A stretch of 64,000 nt of DNA from JBEVJC01 sp040510375 (GCA_040510375.1 JBEVJC010000015.1:1-64000), one strand, 5' to 3'. Shown: positions 32,574-41,912, counted from the stretch's first letter. Numbers and translations are program-made. The notes: generated from the sequence alone by a model not told the origin.

Positions 32574-33194
32574 TCAGCCCCGTCTTACATATTTGACAAG
32601 GAAACCTCCGTTGGTATGTTCGGAAACAGCCAGTCTTTGTTCGATATACGGAAGGGTAACTACATTTACCAGGCCCTGCATACCGGTATAATCACGTGCC
32701 GAACTGTAGCGGTATTCCACAGGGGAATCCACGATCCGTTCGCGCACCGGGTTTTGATGGATATGTTCAAAATGCGCGAGCATCAGATCAGCACTTGATG
32801 CAGGTATAACTGAGCTATCACCCGCGGCCTGCCAGATCTGCAATTTGCCGGCAGATGTTTGTTTGCTTCCAAAATGCCATAACATCCATGACCTCCTTAC
32901 TTCAGGTTCCGCATCAAGCGCTTCTATAATTTTTTCAGTAGTGAATAAACGGAATTCCTTTTCGATTCCGGCAAGGGACATTGAAGGTGATGGCTGAACA
33001 ATCAGCTGCAGGTGATTGGTCATAAGACACCAAGCATAAACAATAATCTTCTCCTGTTCAATAAAATGATTGAGCGTATGAACAATCACCTGTTTATACA
33101 CCGGGCGTATAAACACATCTATGTAATCAACGGTGTTGAGTGTAATGAAAGTATATGGGGCAGGTTCATACACCGCCGACAGATCCTTGATCAT
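32574..33194 (-). CDS. Degenerate RAYT / IS200-like (Y1) transposase-related protein
   Basis: 206 residues, typical length for Bacteroidota REP-associated tyrosine transposase relatives. Family landmarks: YAWCLMTNHLQLIV, RSWMLWHFG, IHQNPVRERIV and YRYSSARDYTGMQG. The HUH metal motif, normally HxH, reads HLQ. The catalytic Tyr, expected in YIHxNPV, is His (HIHQNPV). Both changes should abolish single-strand DNA cleavage, so this is a domesticated or dying copy. The frame is intact from ATG to stop. I saw no clear terminal REP-like palindromes at its borders, apart from a small hairpin (CAGGGA/TCCCTG) at 33287-33303. Confidence 0.85.
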   Translation of the reverse strand: MIKDLSAVYEPAPYTFITLNTVDYIDVFIRPVYKQVIVHTLNHFIEQEKIIVYAWCLMTNHLQLIVQPSPSMSLAGIEKEFRLFTTEKIIEALDAEPEVRRSWMLWHFGSKQTSAGKLQIWQAAGDSSVIPASSADLMLAHFEHIHQNPVRERIVDSPVEYRYSSARDYTGMQGLVNVVTLPYIEQRLAVSEHTNGGFLVKYVRRG

Positions 33195-33361
33195 AGGTCG
33201 ATTTTTAGGTCGTTATGTACTGATGATGCGGCTGACCTGCCTTATGCAAATGCTGTTCCGAACGAAGTAAATGTGCATAACTACCAGGGAGGAGTTCCCT
33301 GATAACCTGAATATTGTCGCGTTTATACAGTTAGCGTACTCCGGAATACTACAAAATTCCC

Positions 33362-35704
33362 CTACTCAAGGATCCTGAGTTTTGCATAATTAAGCATGAT
33401 CTTTTTTTCACCGTTGATCTGAAACTTAACTGTGGCAATGGGGTTATGGGCTGCGCCTTCCATTTTCACCACTTCGCCAAACCCGAACTTCTGGTGTTCT
33501 ACTTTCTGACCTTCTTTGAGATTGGTTGTATCACTGGCGATGAAATCGGCCGACGGTGTATGTTCCACCGTCTTCTGGTAATTCGATTTTGGTGGCAGGT
33601 ACGAAGGCTTTTCGTCTTTACTTTTATTTGGAGGAGGACCATATCTGCTTTCCGCCTGTTTTGCAGCACTTCTGCCACCGTTCATCCGCTCAAAAGCAGA
33701 GGTACCGAAACTACTGCCGGAAGGAGTGCGGCTGGCGCCTGCAAAACTCCTGTCCAGATGGGAGTCGGGCAGTTCTTCAATAAACCTGCTTGGTTCATTC
33801 TGCACCAGTGATCCGAATTTATAACGTGAGTTTGCGTAAGTAATCCACAGTTTTTGTTTTGCCCTGGTGATCACTACATAAAATAATCTCCGCTCTTCTT
33901 CCAGTTCTTCCCGCGTATTGACCGACATCGCATTGGGGAATAACATTTCTTCCAGCCCGGCAGCGAACACACAATTGAACTCAAGACCTTTCGCTGCGTG
34001 AATGGTCATTAGTTTAACGGTATCTGCATTGGGATCTTTATTGTCTGCATCCGTCAGTAAGGTGATCTGCTGCAGATAGGAGCCAAGGCTCTTGTCTACC
34101 ACCTCGCCATCTTCATTGTCCGGACTTTCTGTCCACTCCTTGATACTGTTCAGCAGTTCCTGGATATTCTCATATCGCTGTACACCTTCGGTACTTTTAT
34201 CATTAAAAAGTTCCCGCACAATATTCGTCTGCTTGCCCACGTGGAACGCCACTTCATAAGCATTCTTCGTTTCAAGCATACTGGAAAAACTCCTGATCAT
34301 TAAAACGAAATCTTCAATCGCTCCCAGTGTGCCGGCACGGTAACCATATTTTTCCGCATTCTCCAGCACTTCCCACATGGAGATATTATTTTCATTGGCA
34401 GCAAGGATCGCTTTATCCACCGTGGTTTTTCCAATGCCACGACCCGGAAAGTTGATAATCCTTTTAAGCGCCTCTTCATCTTTTTTATTAACCAGCAGCC
34501 GCAGGTAGGCAACCATATCCTTGATTTCCTTACGCTGGTAAAAACTCATACCCCCAAAAATGGTATAGGCAATGCCCATGCGCCGAAGGCTTTCCTCAAA
34601 TGCACGGCTTTGTGCATTGGTGCGGTAAAGGATCGCGAAATCCTTATTGTTATAATGATTCCGGAGTTTCTGTTCCTGGATGGTGTCTGCAACAAATTTT
34701 CCCTCGTCGTTATCCGATGCTGTCCGGATAAGCCGGATCTTATCACCTTCCGCATTCTCGGTGAATAATTTTTTTTCTATCTGCCCCTTGTTATTTGCAA
34801 TAACCGCATTCGCAACATGGATAATACTTTGCGTACTCCGGTAGTTCTGCTCCAGTTTCACCACTTTTACTTCGTCATAATCCTTCTGGAACTGGAGTAT
34901 GTTTTCAATAGTTGCACCCCGGAATGAATAGATGCTCTGGGCATCATCACCCACCACGCAAACATTTTCATGCATGGCTCCCAGCAGTTTGATTATCTCA
35001 TACTGTGCCGGGTTGGTATCCTGGTACTCATCAATGAGGATGTATTTGAATTTGTGCTGGTATTTACTCAGGCTCTCGGGAACCGTTTTTAACAGTTCAT
35101 AAAATTTCAGCAGCAGGTCATCAAAATCCATTGCACCATTCTTGAAACAACGTTTCACATAGGCATCGAAGATCTGGGCCATGGCCGGACGATTGGCACG
35201 CATGTCTTCCTGCTGGAGATAATAATCATTGGCATATTCAACCGGACCAACCAATGCATTCTTCGCCGAAGAAATCCGGTTATAAACCTGGTTGGGTTTA
35301 TAATGTTTATCATCCAGCTGCAATTCATTGATCACGGTCTTGACTACGCTTTTTGCATCATCGGTATCGTAAATGGTGAAGTTGGAAGGATAACCAATGC
35401 GGGTTGCTTCACCGCGCAGGATGCGGGCAAACACACTGTGGAAGGTTCCGATATAAAGATTCCTTGCTTCATTGTTACCAAGGATCTTCTCCACCCGTTC
35501 CTTCATTTCCTTGGCGGCCTTGTTGGTAAATGTCAGGGCCAGTATATTGAATGAATCAACACCCGAAGCCATCAGGTGTGTTATCCTGGTTGTCAGCACC
35601 TTCGTTTTACCGCTCCCTGCACCCGCTATGATCATCAGCGGACCGTTAATATGTAACACCGCTTCCTTCTGCCGCTCGTTCAATCCTGATAAGTAATCCA
35701 ACAT
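33362..35704 (-). CDS. pcrA: ATP-dependent DNA helicase PcrA/UvrD
   Basis: 780 residues, superfamily 1A 3'-5' helicase. Motif I AGAGSGKTKVL (about 28), Ia LALTFTNKAAKEM, motif II LIDEYQDTN, motif III VGDDAQSIYSFRGA, motif IV VKLEQNYRST, motif V TIHAAKGLEFNCVF and motif VI RRLFYVVITRAK are all present. The C-terminal about 55 residues form the Tudor-like RNA-polymerase-interaction module (EGQKVEHQKFGFGEVV). It acts in nucleotide excision repair and in clearing RecA or stalled polymerase. It follows the helical-repeat protein gene by 24 bases on the minus strand. Confidence 0.96.
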   Translation of the reverse strand: MLDYLSGLNERQKEAVLHINGPLMIIAGAGSGKTKVLTTRITHLMASGVDSFNILALTFTNKAAKEMKERVEKILGNNEARNLYIGTFHSVFARILRGEATRIGYPSNFTIYDTDDAKSVVKTVINELQLDDKHYKPNQVYNRISSAKNALVGPVEYANDYYLQQEDMRANRPAMAQIFDAYVKRCFKNGAMDFDDLLLKFYELLKTVPESLSKYQHKFKYILIDEYQDTNPAQYEIIKLLGAMHENVCVVGDDAQSIYSFRGATIENILQFQKDYDEVKVVKLEQNYRSTQSIIHVANAVIANNKGQIEKKLFTENAEGDKIRLIRTASDNDEGKFVADTIQEQKLRNHYNNKDFAILYRTNAQSRAFEESLRRMGIAYTIFGGMSFYQRKEIKDMVAYLRLLVNKKDEEALKRIINFPGRGIGKTTVDKAILAANENNISMWEVLENAEKYGYRAGTLGAIEDFVLMIRSFSSMLETKNAYEVAFHVGKQTNIVRELFNDKSTEGVQRYENIQELLNSIKEWTESPDNEDGEVVDKSLGSYLQQITLLTDADNKDPNADTVKLMTIHAAKGLEFNCVFAAGLEEMLFPNAMSVNTREELEEERRLFYVVITRAKQKLWITYANSRYKFGSLVQNEPSRFIEELPDSHLDRSFAGASRTPSGSSFGTSAFERMNGGRSAAKQAESRYGPPPNKSKDEKPSYLPPKSNYQKTVEHTPSADFIASDTTNLKEGQKVEHQKFGFGEVVKMEGAAHNPIATVKFQINGEKKIMLNYAKLRILE

Positions 35705-35728
35705 GGGTGCAAGTTACGCCGGAGGCGT

Positions 35729-37288
35729 TTATTTTTTGACTTTACGTTTGCTGGCGAGATATTTTTCATGAATAATTTGTCCCATTGGTTTCTGGTAAAC
35801 CTTACTCTCCACCCATGAGATGATATCGAGATACGCGAACGATCTGGTCTCGAACCTGTTCTTTTCCAGGTGTTTGATCTTTTGAAGAAAGTTTTCCAGT
35901 TCCGGTTTCAATTTTCTTGGCGAAATATTATGGAATGAATGCCGCAGGAAGCGGAAGATTTCTTCCTCGATCACCGTCAGGTTTTGCATTTTGGCCATGA
36001 AACGGTACACCGATTTGGTGAGCGACTCAATTATATCAAAGTTCCCTAATTCAAAATGCGCGAGCAGGTGCTGTAACCTTGCATAACACTGAAGATCGGT
36101 TCGCAGATCACCTGTTTCATGGATGATCTTCTGCAGGTAATCAATACTCGTGCTGTAATCGCCACTACCAAAATACAGTGTGGCGATTTTATAGTTAAGC
36201 ACCATAATCCGATGCTGGTCAAGGAAGATGGCGTTTTCTTCCAGTTTTTCCTCGATATCCGGAACAAGCGACAGGCCTTCCCTGAAGGTCCCAAGCATAA
36301 AATGCTGGTTAATCTTTGCGGTACTTATATAAACAAAGGCCTGGATCCGGAAGTTGTCATGTTCCCTTACCCGCGCCGTTTGTGAAAAAACTTCAAAATG
36401 CTGCAGCACTTTTTCGAACTGCGAGAAATTGCGGAGGTCAAAATGTGCATTCAGCAAATAATGAAGCGCCTTTATGTAATGACTGGTCTCCACGCGGATC
36501 ATTAATGGCTCCGACTCAAACAGGTCCACCCATTTTTGCGCATACCGGTAGTATTGAAGGAAATCCTGCCGGATAAAGGCAAACCAGCAATAACTCTGGT
36601 ACAGGTACAGGCGTTCGTAAAACCCGGTGAGATTATGCACATCAGCCGGCAGGTTATCTGCCATGAATTTTTTAACGCCTTTCTCATCGTTTTCGTTACG
36701 AGCGTGCCCGTGCCGCGTATACCAGCTGAATAACTGGAGCGACAGGTTACTTAACCTGGCAACAATATCGATATGACGGCTTACTTCATTTGCTTCAATT
36801 GCAAGGCTGTCGGCCCGGCTCTGGATACTACGGGTAATGTGCAGGTTTTCAATCCTTTTCTCCAATGCAATTACCTGGGCCAGGAAATAAAGTTTCTGAT
36901 TTGATTTGGCGATTTCCTTCGCCTTCTCCAGAATTTTGACACTCTGCAGGAATAACCCCTTTTTATAAAGGATATGTGCATAGTCGAATTGTTCATTCAA
37001 CTGAAGGTCAATGCTGTCGGCACTCTTCAGTAAACGAAGGCTTGCCAGGATTTCACCGTATAAATGGGTCTTTAAGTTATAGAGCTGCCGCTTCTCCGTT
37101 CCCGGCAACTTCTTCAATAAGAATTTTTCATCATATGTGTCCTGATGGTCCAATGCATCGAATAATCTGACGATTTTAAGGTCTTCCTTAGCAGAACTTC
37201 GCTTGATGTAGAGCTTAAAATGCCGTTTTTCGGCCTTTTCGAGTGACTTTATTAATTGGAATAATATGTCATGGGAACGGTTGGACAT
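35729..37288 (-). CDS. Helical-repeat protein of unknown function
   Basis: 519 residues, almost wholly alpha-helical and rich in charged residues, with no signal or membrane helix. Repeating helix pairs such as LNEQFDYAHILYKKGLFLQSVKILEKAKEIAK look like divergent TPRs. The N-terminal LFQLIKSLEKAEKRHFKLYIKRSS is a pattern I associate with a conserved Bacteroidota family that has no known function. Its start at 37288 and the 24-base spacing before pcrA suggest the two are co-transcribed, which would connect it to DNA repair only by context. TPR-type proteins generally act as protein-binding scaffolds. Confidence 0.7.
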   Translation of the reverse strand: MSNRSHDILFQLIKSLEKAEKRHFKLYIKRSSAKEDLKIVRLFDALDHQDTYDEKFLLKKLPGTEKRQLYNLKTHLYGEILASLRLLKSADSIDLQLNEQFDYAHILYKKGLFLQSVKILEKAKEIAKSNQKLYFLAQVIALEKRIENLHITRSIQSRADSLAIEANEVSRHIDIVARLSNLSLQLFSWYTRHGHARNENDEKGVKKFMADNLPADVHNLTGFYERLYLYQSYCWFAFIRQDFLQYYRYAQKWVDLFESEPLMIRVETSHYIKALHYLLNAHFDLRNFSQFEKVLQHFEVFSQTARVREHDNFRIQAFVYISTAKINQHFMLGTFREGLSLVPDIEEKLEENAIFLDQHRIMVLNYKIATLYFGSGDYSTSIDYLQKIIHETGDLRTDLQCYARLQHLLAHFELGNFDIIESLTKSVYRFMAKMQNLTVIEEEIFRFLRHSFHNISPRKLKPELENFLQKIKHLEKNRFETRSFAYLDIISWVESKVYQKPMGQIIHEKYLASKRKVKK

Positions 37289-37377
37289 CGTGCAAAAATT
37301 TTCATGGAATCAGCCACCAGCAAGGGTTTGATTCGTTTTGATACGTCTTTGGCATCCCGAAAGTACGAATAAGTTGT

Positions 37378-37409
37378 TTTGTGAAAAGAAAATAGCTGCG
37401 CTACATTTG
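37378..37409 (+). promoter_or_regulatory. Full Bacteroidota promoter (TTTG-N20-TAnnTTTG)
   Basis: TTTG at 37378-37381 and TACATTTG at 37402-37409 are separated by 20 bases, matching the -33/-7 consensus in both sequence and spacing. This is the only site in the window where I found both elements exact. Transcription would start near 37414. Confidence 0.6.
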
Positions 37410-37426
37410 TTATGTAATAGCGCAGC
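37395..37426. promoter_or_regulatory. 9-bp-arm dyad over the small-RNA promoter
   Basis: GCTGCGCTA (37395-37403) and TAGCGCAGC (37418-37426) are perfect inverted arms with a 14-base spacer that contains most of the -7 element and the predicted start site. It could be an operator. Confidence 0.5.
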
Positions 37427-37599
37427 AGGCAAGAAAAAGATAGATAAGCAATAGTGAAGGCAAGTCGTCAGAGGTCAAAGTAAGTGAAGAGAGTCCTGCA
37501 AAAAATCCCTTAAACCGGGATCCGAAATCTACTTCGAAGAATTTTCATATGGCAAGCAATCGTTAGAGGTCAGTCCGTTTCTACGGAAGGGCCTTTTTT
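37414..37599 (+). ncRNA. Predicted structured small RNA, about 185 nt
   Basis: Bounded by an exact promoter upstream and a hairpin plus nine T residues downstream, with no plus-strand gene anywhere near to need that terminator. Internal features: an ATCCC/GGGAT hairpin near the middle (37505-37522), and two similar segments, GGCAAGTCGTCAGAGGTCA (37459) and GGCAAGCAATCGTTAGAGGT (37551). No start codon with a sensible frame lies within. The length is close to that of 6S RNA, but I cannot fold it into the 6S shape with confidence, so no family is assigned. Confidence 0.5.
37574..37599 (+). terminator. Intrinsic terminator of the predicted small RNA
   Basis: TCCGT TTCT ACGGA hairpin, then AGGGCC and a run of nine T residues. 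It resembles the terminator at 22317 in loop (TTCT) and trailing GGGC-T-run. Confidence 0.75.
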
Positions 37600-37718
37600 T
37601 TTGCCCTTAGGGTTCGCTAAAGTAACCGATTTCAATATACCACGTTAACTTTTTATTAGATTTTTTTTGGGACGCCCGGATTTTCTGGCAGGCATGTCCG
37701 TTAATCCCCTACCTGTTC

Positions 37719-37883
37719 ACCTGCTTTTTTCCCGGATCGCCTTGAATTCATTGACAGCTTTCCAGCCCGCAAAAGAACTCGTTCTTTCCAATTTACGGCT
37801 TACCTGTTTTTTCCCGGATCGCCTTGAATTCGGAGCCGGTTTTCCAAACGGGGAATGTGGCTGCGGTATCCAGTTTCCGGCCT
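37719..37883 (-). repeat. Tandem 83/82-bp duplication at the M28 peptidase 3' end
   Basis: Copy A 37719-37801 and copy B 37802-37883 both begin with ACCTG, a T-run and CCCGGATCGCCTTGAATTC on the plus strand. B is the current end of the M28 gene (EFKAIREKTGKP, stop). A, read in a shifted frame past that stop, still encodes a matching tail: RKL, W-K, then EFKAIREKSR and a stop. Similarity covers about 27 codons. Confidence 0.85.
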
Positions 37884-39451
37884 ACCTGGTAAAGTAATAA
37901 CAGGTCTGCAATGGCGCCATCAAGTTTCCAGGTAGCAGGATCGTATTCATCTGACGGCCGGTGATAATGATCCCTGGTGTATTCGTCTTCATTTTTTTTA
38001 CCCGTACCTGGCGCCTGCCCAATCACATCCGAACCGGTGCTTGTGTACAGAGCCGGTACTCCCAGTTTGGCAAAATTGAAATGATCCGAGCGGTAATAAT
38101 ATCCAGCTTCCGGTTTTGCTTCAAAAGCAATTACCCGCCCTTCCTTTTCGGCCGCTTCGCGGAGATAATCCTCCAGTTCATTCTGTCCCTGTCCAACTAC
38201 TACAATATCCTTTGTGCGGCCATACCAGTTAAGTCCATCCATATTAATATTGGCCAGGGTCTTACTCAACGGATATACCGGGTTTAATGCATAGTATGCA
38301 GAACCCCAGAGACCCTGTTCTTCGGCAGTAACTGAAAGGAACACGATTGTTCTCTCCGGTGCAACAGAAGCACTTTTGAACGCACGGGCCAGTTCAAGTA
38401 ATCCAGCCGTGGCGCTGGCATTGTCCAGCGCACCATTATAAATCGAGTCGCCGGTTTCATCAGCTTTACCGATCCCAAGATGGTCCCAATGGGCTGTATA
38501 AATAATTGTTTCCTCAGGAAATTTTGAACCGGTGATCTTACCAATCACATTGATTGATTTATTATACGTGGTGCTGACCTTCATACTTGCCGAAACCTTC
38601 AGGCCCAGTGGTTCTCCATGAAATCCTTTTATACCGGCACCTGCAAGTAATGTGGAGTCTTTTCCTGCTGCCTTTAAAATCCGGGTAGCTGCTTCATTGC
38701 TGATCCAGCCAATAATATCACAAAGGGTTTCTGATTTGTTGCGGTTATCCAGCCGCAATCTCGAACTGTTCCAGTTGTTCTGCACTACAGTGAACGGGTA
38801 ACTCGCCCCTTCCACATCATGGATGATCAGGCAACCCTTTGCTCCCTGCCTTGCTGCTTCCTCAAACTTATACGTCCATCTTCCATAATAGGTCATCGTA
38901 TTTCCCTTAAACAAAGAAGTATCATGGTTATGGAAACCGGGGTCATTAACCCTGATGAGCACCACTTTTCCTTTTACATCCAGTCCTTCGTAATCATTCC
39001 ATCCATATTCAGGTGCCACCACGCCATAACCTGCAAATACCAGGTCGGCCGCATCAAGCGTTTCAACGGGTTCGGTCCGGTCGGTCCAGATTACATAATC
39101 ATCCAGCCCCTTCAATTCAAAATCACCGGTTGGTGCACTGATCTTCATCACCGGCGCTGCCTCAGTGGTGATCCTTACCATCGGTACTTCCTGTTCATAA
39201 CTGTTTCCGTTTCCCGGTTCAAGACCTTCATTCTTAAACGCCTGCTTCAGGAATTCAACAGTCATTGTTTCACCTTCGGTAAATGGTTTCCGCCCCATGA
39301 ACCCGTCCGAAGCAAGCACAGCAATATTTTTACCCAGTGAATCTGCGTTCAGTGCTGCAGAACCATCGTTACCGGTTTTTTTTGAATCGGCGGTACCACA
39401 GGAAGCGGCCAGTAGTGCGGCTATTACGCAGGTGAGAAGCAGTTTTTTCAT
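37793..39451 (-). CDS. M28 family zinc aminopeptidase, lipoprotein
   Basis: 552 residues with a lipobox near residue 18 (LLAASC). A PA-like insert (about 130-250, DYEGLDVKGKVVLIRVNDPG) interrupts the peptidase. Zinc and catalytic residues of M28 are visible: AHWDHLGIG, YNGALDNASATAGLLELA, VTAEEQGLWGS and YRSDHFNFAKLGVPALY with the final His. Expected role: removal of N-terminal residues from peptides at the envelope. The last codons lie within a tandem duplication, so its C-terminus has recently changed. It is monocistronic. Confidence 0.92.
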   Translation of the reverse strand: MKKLLLTCVIAALLAASCGTADSKKTGNDGSAALNADSLGKNIAVLASDGFMGRKPFTEGETMTVEFLKQAFKNEGLEPGNGNSYEQEVPMVRITTEAAPVMKISAPTGDFELKGLDDYVIWTDRTEPVETLDAADLVFAGYGVVAPEYGWNDYEGLDVKGKVVLIRVNDPGFHNHDTSLFKGNTMTYYGRWTYKFEEAARQGAKGCLIIHDVEGASYPFTVVQNNWNSSRLRLDNRNKSETLCDIIGWISNEAATRILKAAGKDSTLLAGAGIKGFHGEPLGLKVSASMKVSTTYNKSINVIGKITGSKFPEETIIYTAHWDHLGIGKADETGDSIYNGALDNASATAGLLELARAFKSASVAPERTIVFLSVTAEEQGLWGSAYYALNPVYPLSKTLANINMDGLNWYGRTKDIVVVGQGQNELEDYLREAAEKEGRVIAFEAKPEAGYYYRSDHFNFAKLGVPALYTSTGSDVIGQAPGTGKKNEDEYTRDHYHRPSDEYDPATWKLDGAIADLLLLYQVGRKLDTAATFPVWKTGSEFKAIREKTGKP

Positions 39452-39659
39452 GTTATGGTTATATTCTTTAAAGTTATCGGGACTGGATCACAAAAACAAA
39501 CGCGTGTTTGCCGTTAAACATTTCCACCGTCGCCGGTCCACCACCTCAATCATCGATAAAATTTAAACTCGCTGTCGTCGCAATCGGAGTTATAAGTCCA
39601 CTCTCCTGTATTTTCAAAAAATCCCGTTGCGCTTCTTAAGCTTTGCAGGTATGGCATGC

Positions 39660-39667
39660 TAACTTTG
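39660..39667 (+). promoter_or_regulatory. TAnnTTTG -7 element of the FUSC gene
   Basis: TAACTTTG, an exact match, ends 7 bases before the ATG at 39675. Confidence 0.45.
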
Positions 39668-39674
39668 GGCTGAC

Positions 39675-41912
39675 ATGGATTATTTCAGGGAGTATAAGAG
39701 TTTCGTCAATAGTTATTATTTCGCAGAAGGGCTGCGGATCACCGTTGGTATTACACTACCGGCAGTGGTACTGAATTATATGGGGCACCCCGATTACGGC
39801 CTGATCGTAGCACTGGGCGCCATGTGCACCAGTGTAGCAGATCTCCCCGGCCCCCCGCTTGCCCGCCGCAATGGAATGGTTGCCACCATCATCATTAATT
39901 TTGTAGTGTCCCTGCTTACTTCCTTCCTGGCCCCCTTTCCCATTGCACTCGGCATCATGGTGCCGGTTTTCTGTTTCATTTTAAGTATGATCGGTGTTTA
40001 TGGCGTAAGGGTCAACAGTATCGGTGTTGCCGGATTACTGATTATGGTACTCAGCCTGTATCGTGTGTACACCGGATGGGATATCCTGCTCAGCGCATCT
40101 TCTGTCGCCTTCGGCGGAATATGGTACATGATCTTCAGCCTTACCCTCTATAATTTCAGGCCATACCGCCTGATCCAGCAGGCATTGGGAGATAGTATGT
40201 TCGCCATTGCAGACTACCTCCGCACCCGGGCTTTTTTTTACGAGCGGGATGCCGATTTCCATCATATCTATCTCGACATGATGGAAAAACAGGCCCAGGT
40301 CCAGCAAAAACAATTACTGGTAAGGGAACTGCTTTTTAAAAGCCGGAGCATCGTAAAGGAATCGCAACCAACCGGACGCACCTTACTGATGATCTTTACC
40401 GATAGCGTTGACCTGTTCGAAAAAACAACTACATCCTTCCATTCCTACGAAGCACTGCACCTGGCATTCGACGGAACGGGAATCCTGGAAAAGATCCGCC
40501 GGTTCATTGACCAGCTGGCAACAGAACTTGAACTGAATGCACTGGCCGTGCAAAGCGGCGAAGCCTCCAGGCCGCCAGACGAGCTGCAACGCAGTCTCCA
40601 GAAACTCCAGCAGGAGTTCAAAGAATTCAGCGATGTAAAAAGATCCCCTTCCACTTTCGAGGGACTTATCAGCCTTAAAAAAATTGTTCAGTCGCTCGAA
40701 GACTTTACCAGCCGCCTGTATACGCTTCACAACTATACTCGCAGGGATGCAAAAGTATATACGGATAAACCTGTTGACAATTACGACCAGTTTGTAACAC
40801 GGACCGACCTCGACCCGAAACACCTGATCGATAACCTGACCCTTCGTTCCGGCACATTCAGGCATGCACTGCGTTTGAGTGTTGCCATGATCGTGGGATT
40901 TATCCTGTCCCACCTGTTCGTTCTTGGCCATAGCTACTGGATCCTGCTTACCATTCTGGTGATCCTGAAACCCGCCTACAGTGTCAGCAGGATCCGGAAC
41001 TACCAGCGGATAACAGGTACCATTGCGGGTGCATTGCTGGGTTTTGCGATCCTTTATTTTATCCGCGACAGGACCGCCCTTTTTGTGATTATGCTGGTAT
41101 TGATGACAGGAACCTATAGTTTTCTGCGCACTCAATATCTTATCAGTGTGTTCCTCATGACGCCCTATATTTTCATTGTGTTCTACCTGCTGGGTTCGCA
41201 GGATTATGACAAGGTAATCATCGACCGTTTGGTAGATACCAGCATCGGATCGGCTATTGCATTTGCGGCGAGTATCCTGCTGTTGCCCGCATGGGAACAT
41301 AAACAGATCCCGGCCTATATGTCCGAAGCACTTACTGCAAGCCTTGCTTATTTTAGAAATGTTGCAGAAAATTTTGCGGGGCAGCCCGTTCCCCTGCTTG
41401 ATTATAAACTAAGCAGGAAAGATGCATTTGTATCCCTGGGCAATTTATCGGAAACTTTTTCAAGAATGCTTTCAGAGCCAAGAAGTAAACAGAAAAATGC
41501 AAGACATATGCACGAGTTTGTGGTGATGGTTCATATGCTTAATTCACATATCGCCGCGCTGTCGCATTTCTCTGCATCGCTGTCTGAGAAATATCATTCA
41601 GACGATTTCAACCAGATCATCGCCGCTATTATTGATAACCTCGATAATGCAATCGGAATGATCAATCACCTGCCGCCCGAAGCCATTACGGAAGAAACCA
41701 AACCGCTGGCATTGAATATACGGGTGAATGAACTGATCAATAAACGGAAACTGGAACTGCAGCAGGGTCTTATTGACACAGACACCAGGCAAAACCTTTC
41801 AGAATTCAAACCAATTGTAGATCAGTTCCTCTTTATTTCCGGCATCACTGAAAACCTTGAAAAATTATGTCTGCAATTTTCCATGCAAAAAAGCCTTGAA
41901 GCAGAACTATAG
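39675..41912 (+). CDS. FUSC family membrane protein (YccS/YhfK-like)
   Basis: 745 residues. Two blocks of about five hydrophobic helices (about 18-170 and 400-530) are separated by a soluble helical region and followed by a long C-terminal cytoplasmic helix bundle, the YccS-type layout. The second block opens with TLRSGTFRHALRLSVAMIVGF and includes YWILLTILVILKPAYS and RITGTIAGALLGF, the FUSC signature. Relatives export aromatic acids or are of unknown function. It is followed by the Na+/H+ antiporter gene after 39 bases, and the pair is probably an operon. Confidence 0.9.
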   Translation: MDYFREYKSFVNSYYFAEGLRITVGITLPAVVLNYMGHPDYGLIVALGAMCTSVADLPGPPLARRNGMVATIIINFVVSLLTSFLAPFPIALGIMVPVFCFILSMIGVYGVRVNSIGVAGLLIMVLSLYRVYTGWDILLSASSVAFGGIWYMIFSLTLYNFRPYRLIQQALGDSMFAIADYLRTRAFFYERDADFHHIYLDMMEKQAQVQQKQLLVRELLFKSRSIVKESQPTGRTLLMIFTDSVDLFEKTTTSFHSYEALHLAFDGTGILEKIRRFIDQLATELELNALAVQSGEASRPPDELQRSLQKLQQEFKEFSDVKRSPSTFEGLISLKKIVQSLEDFTSRLYTLHNYTRRDAKVYTDKPVDNYDQFVTRTDLDPKHLIDNLTLRSGTFRHALRLSVAMIVGFILSHLFVLGHSYWILLTILVILKPAYSVSRIRNYQRITGTIAGALLGFAILYFIRDRTALFVIMLVLMTGTYSFLRTQYLISVFLMTPYIFIVFYLLGSQDYDKVIIDRLVDTSIGSAIAFAASILLLPAWEHKQIPAYMSEALTASLAYFRNVAENFAGQPVPLLDYKLSRKDAFVSLGNLSETFSRMLSEPRSKQKNARHMHEFVVMVHMLNSHIAALSHFSASLSEKYHSDDFNQIIAAIIDNLDNAIGMINHLPPEAITEETKPLALNIRVNELINKRKLELQQGLIDTDTRQNLSEFKPIVDQFLFISGITENLEKLCLQFSMQKSLEAEL

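Larger units (their letters stand above)
37289..37792. other. 504-base gap with predicted small RNA and duplicated gene tail
   Basis: The left part (37378-37599) carries a complete promoter, a dyad and a terminator on the plus strand with no coding frame between. The right part (37719-37792) is a decayed copy of the 3' end of the M28 peptidase gene. The minus-strand start region of the helical-repeat gene has only a near-match promoter (a CAAAAATT complement at 37292). Confidence 0.7.

Noticed and set aside
37414..37599. Assignment as 6S RNA, tmRNA or SRP RNA
   Set aside because: Length suits 6S, but I could not find the closing stem and central bubble; tmRNA and SRP signature sequences are absent.
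40383..41300. 305-codon open frame on the minus strand inside the FUSC gene
   Set aside because: It mirrors the codon structure of the FUSC gene and its translation is low in hydrophobic order and rich in His/Gln/Cys, as expected of a shadow frame.
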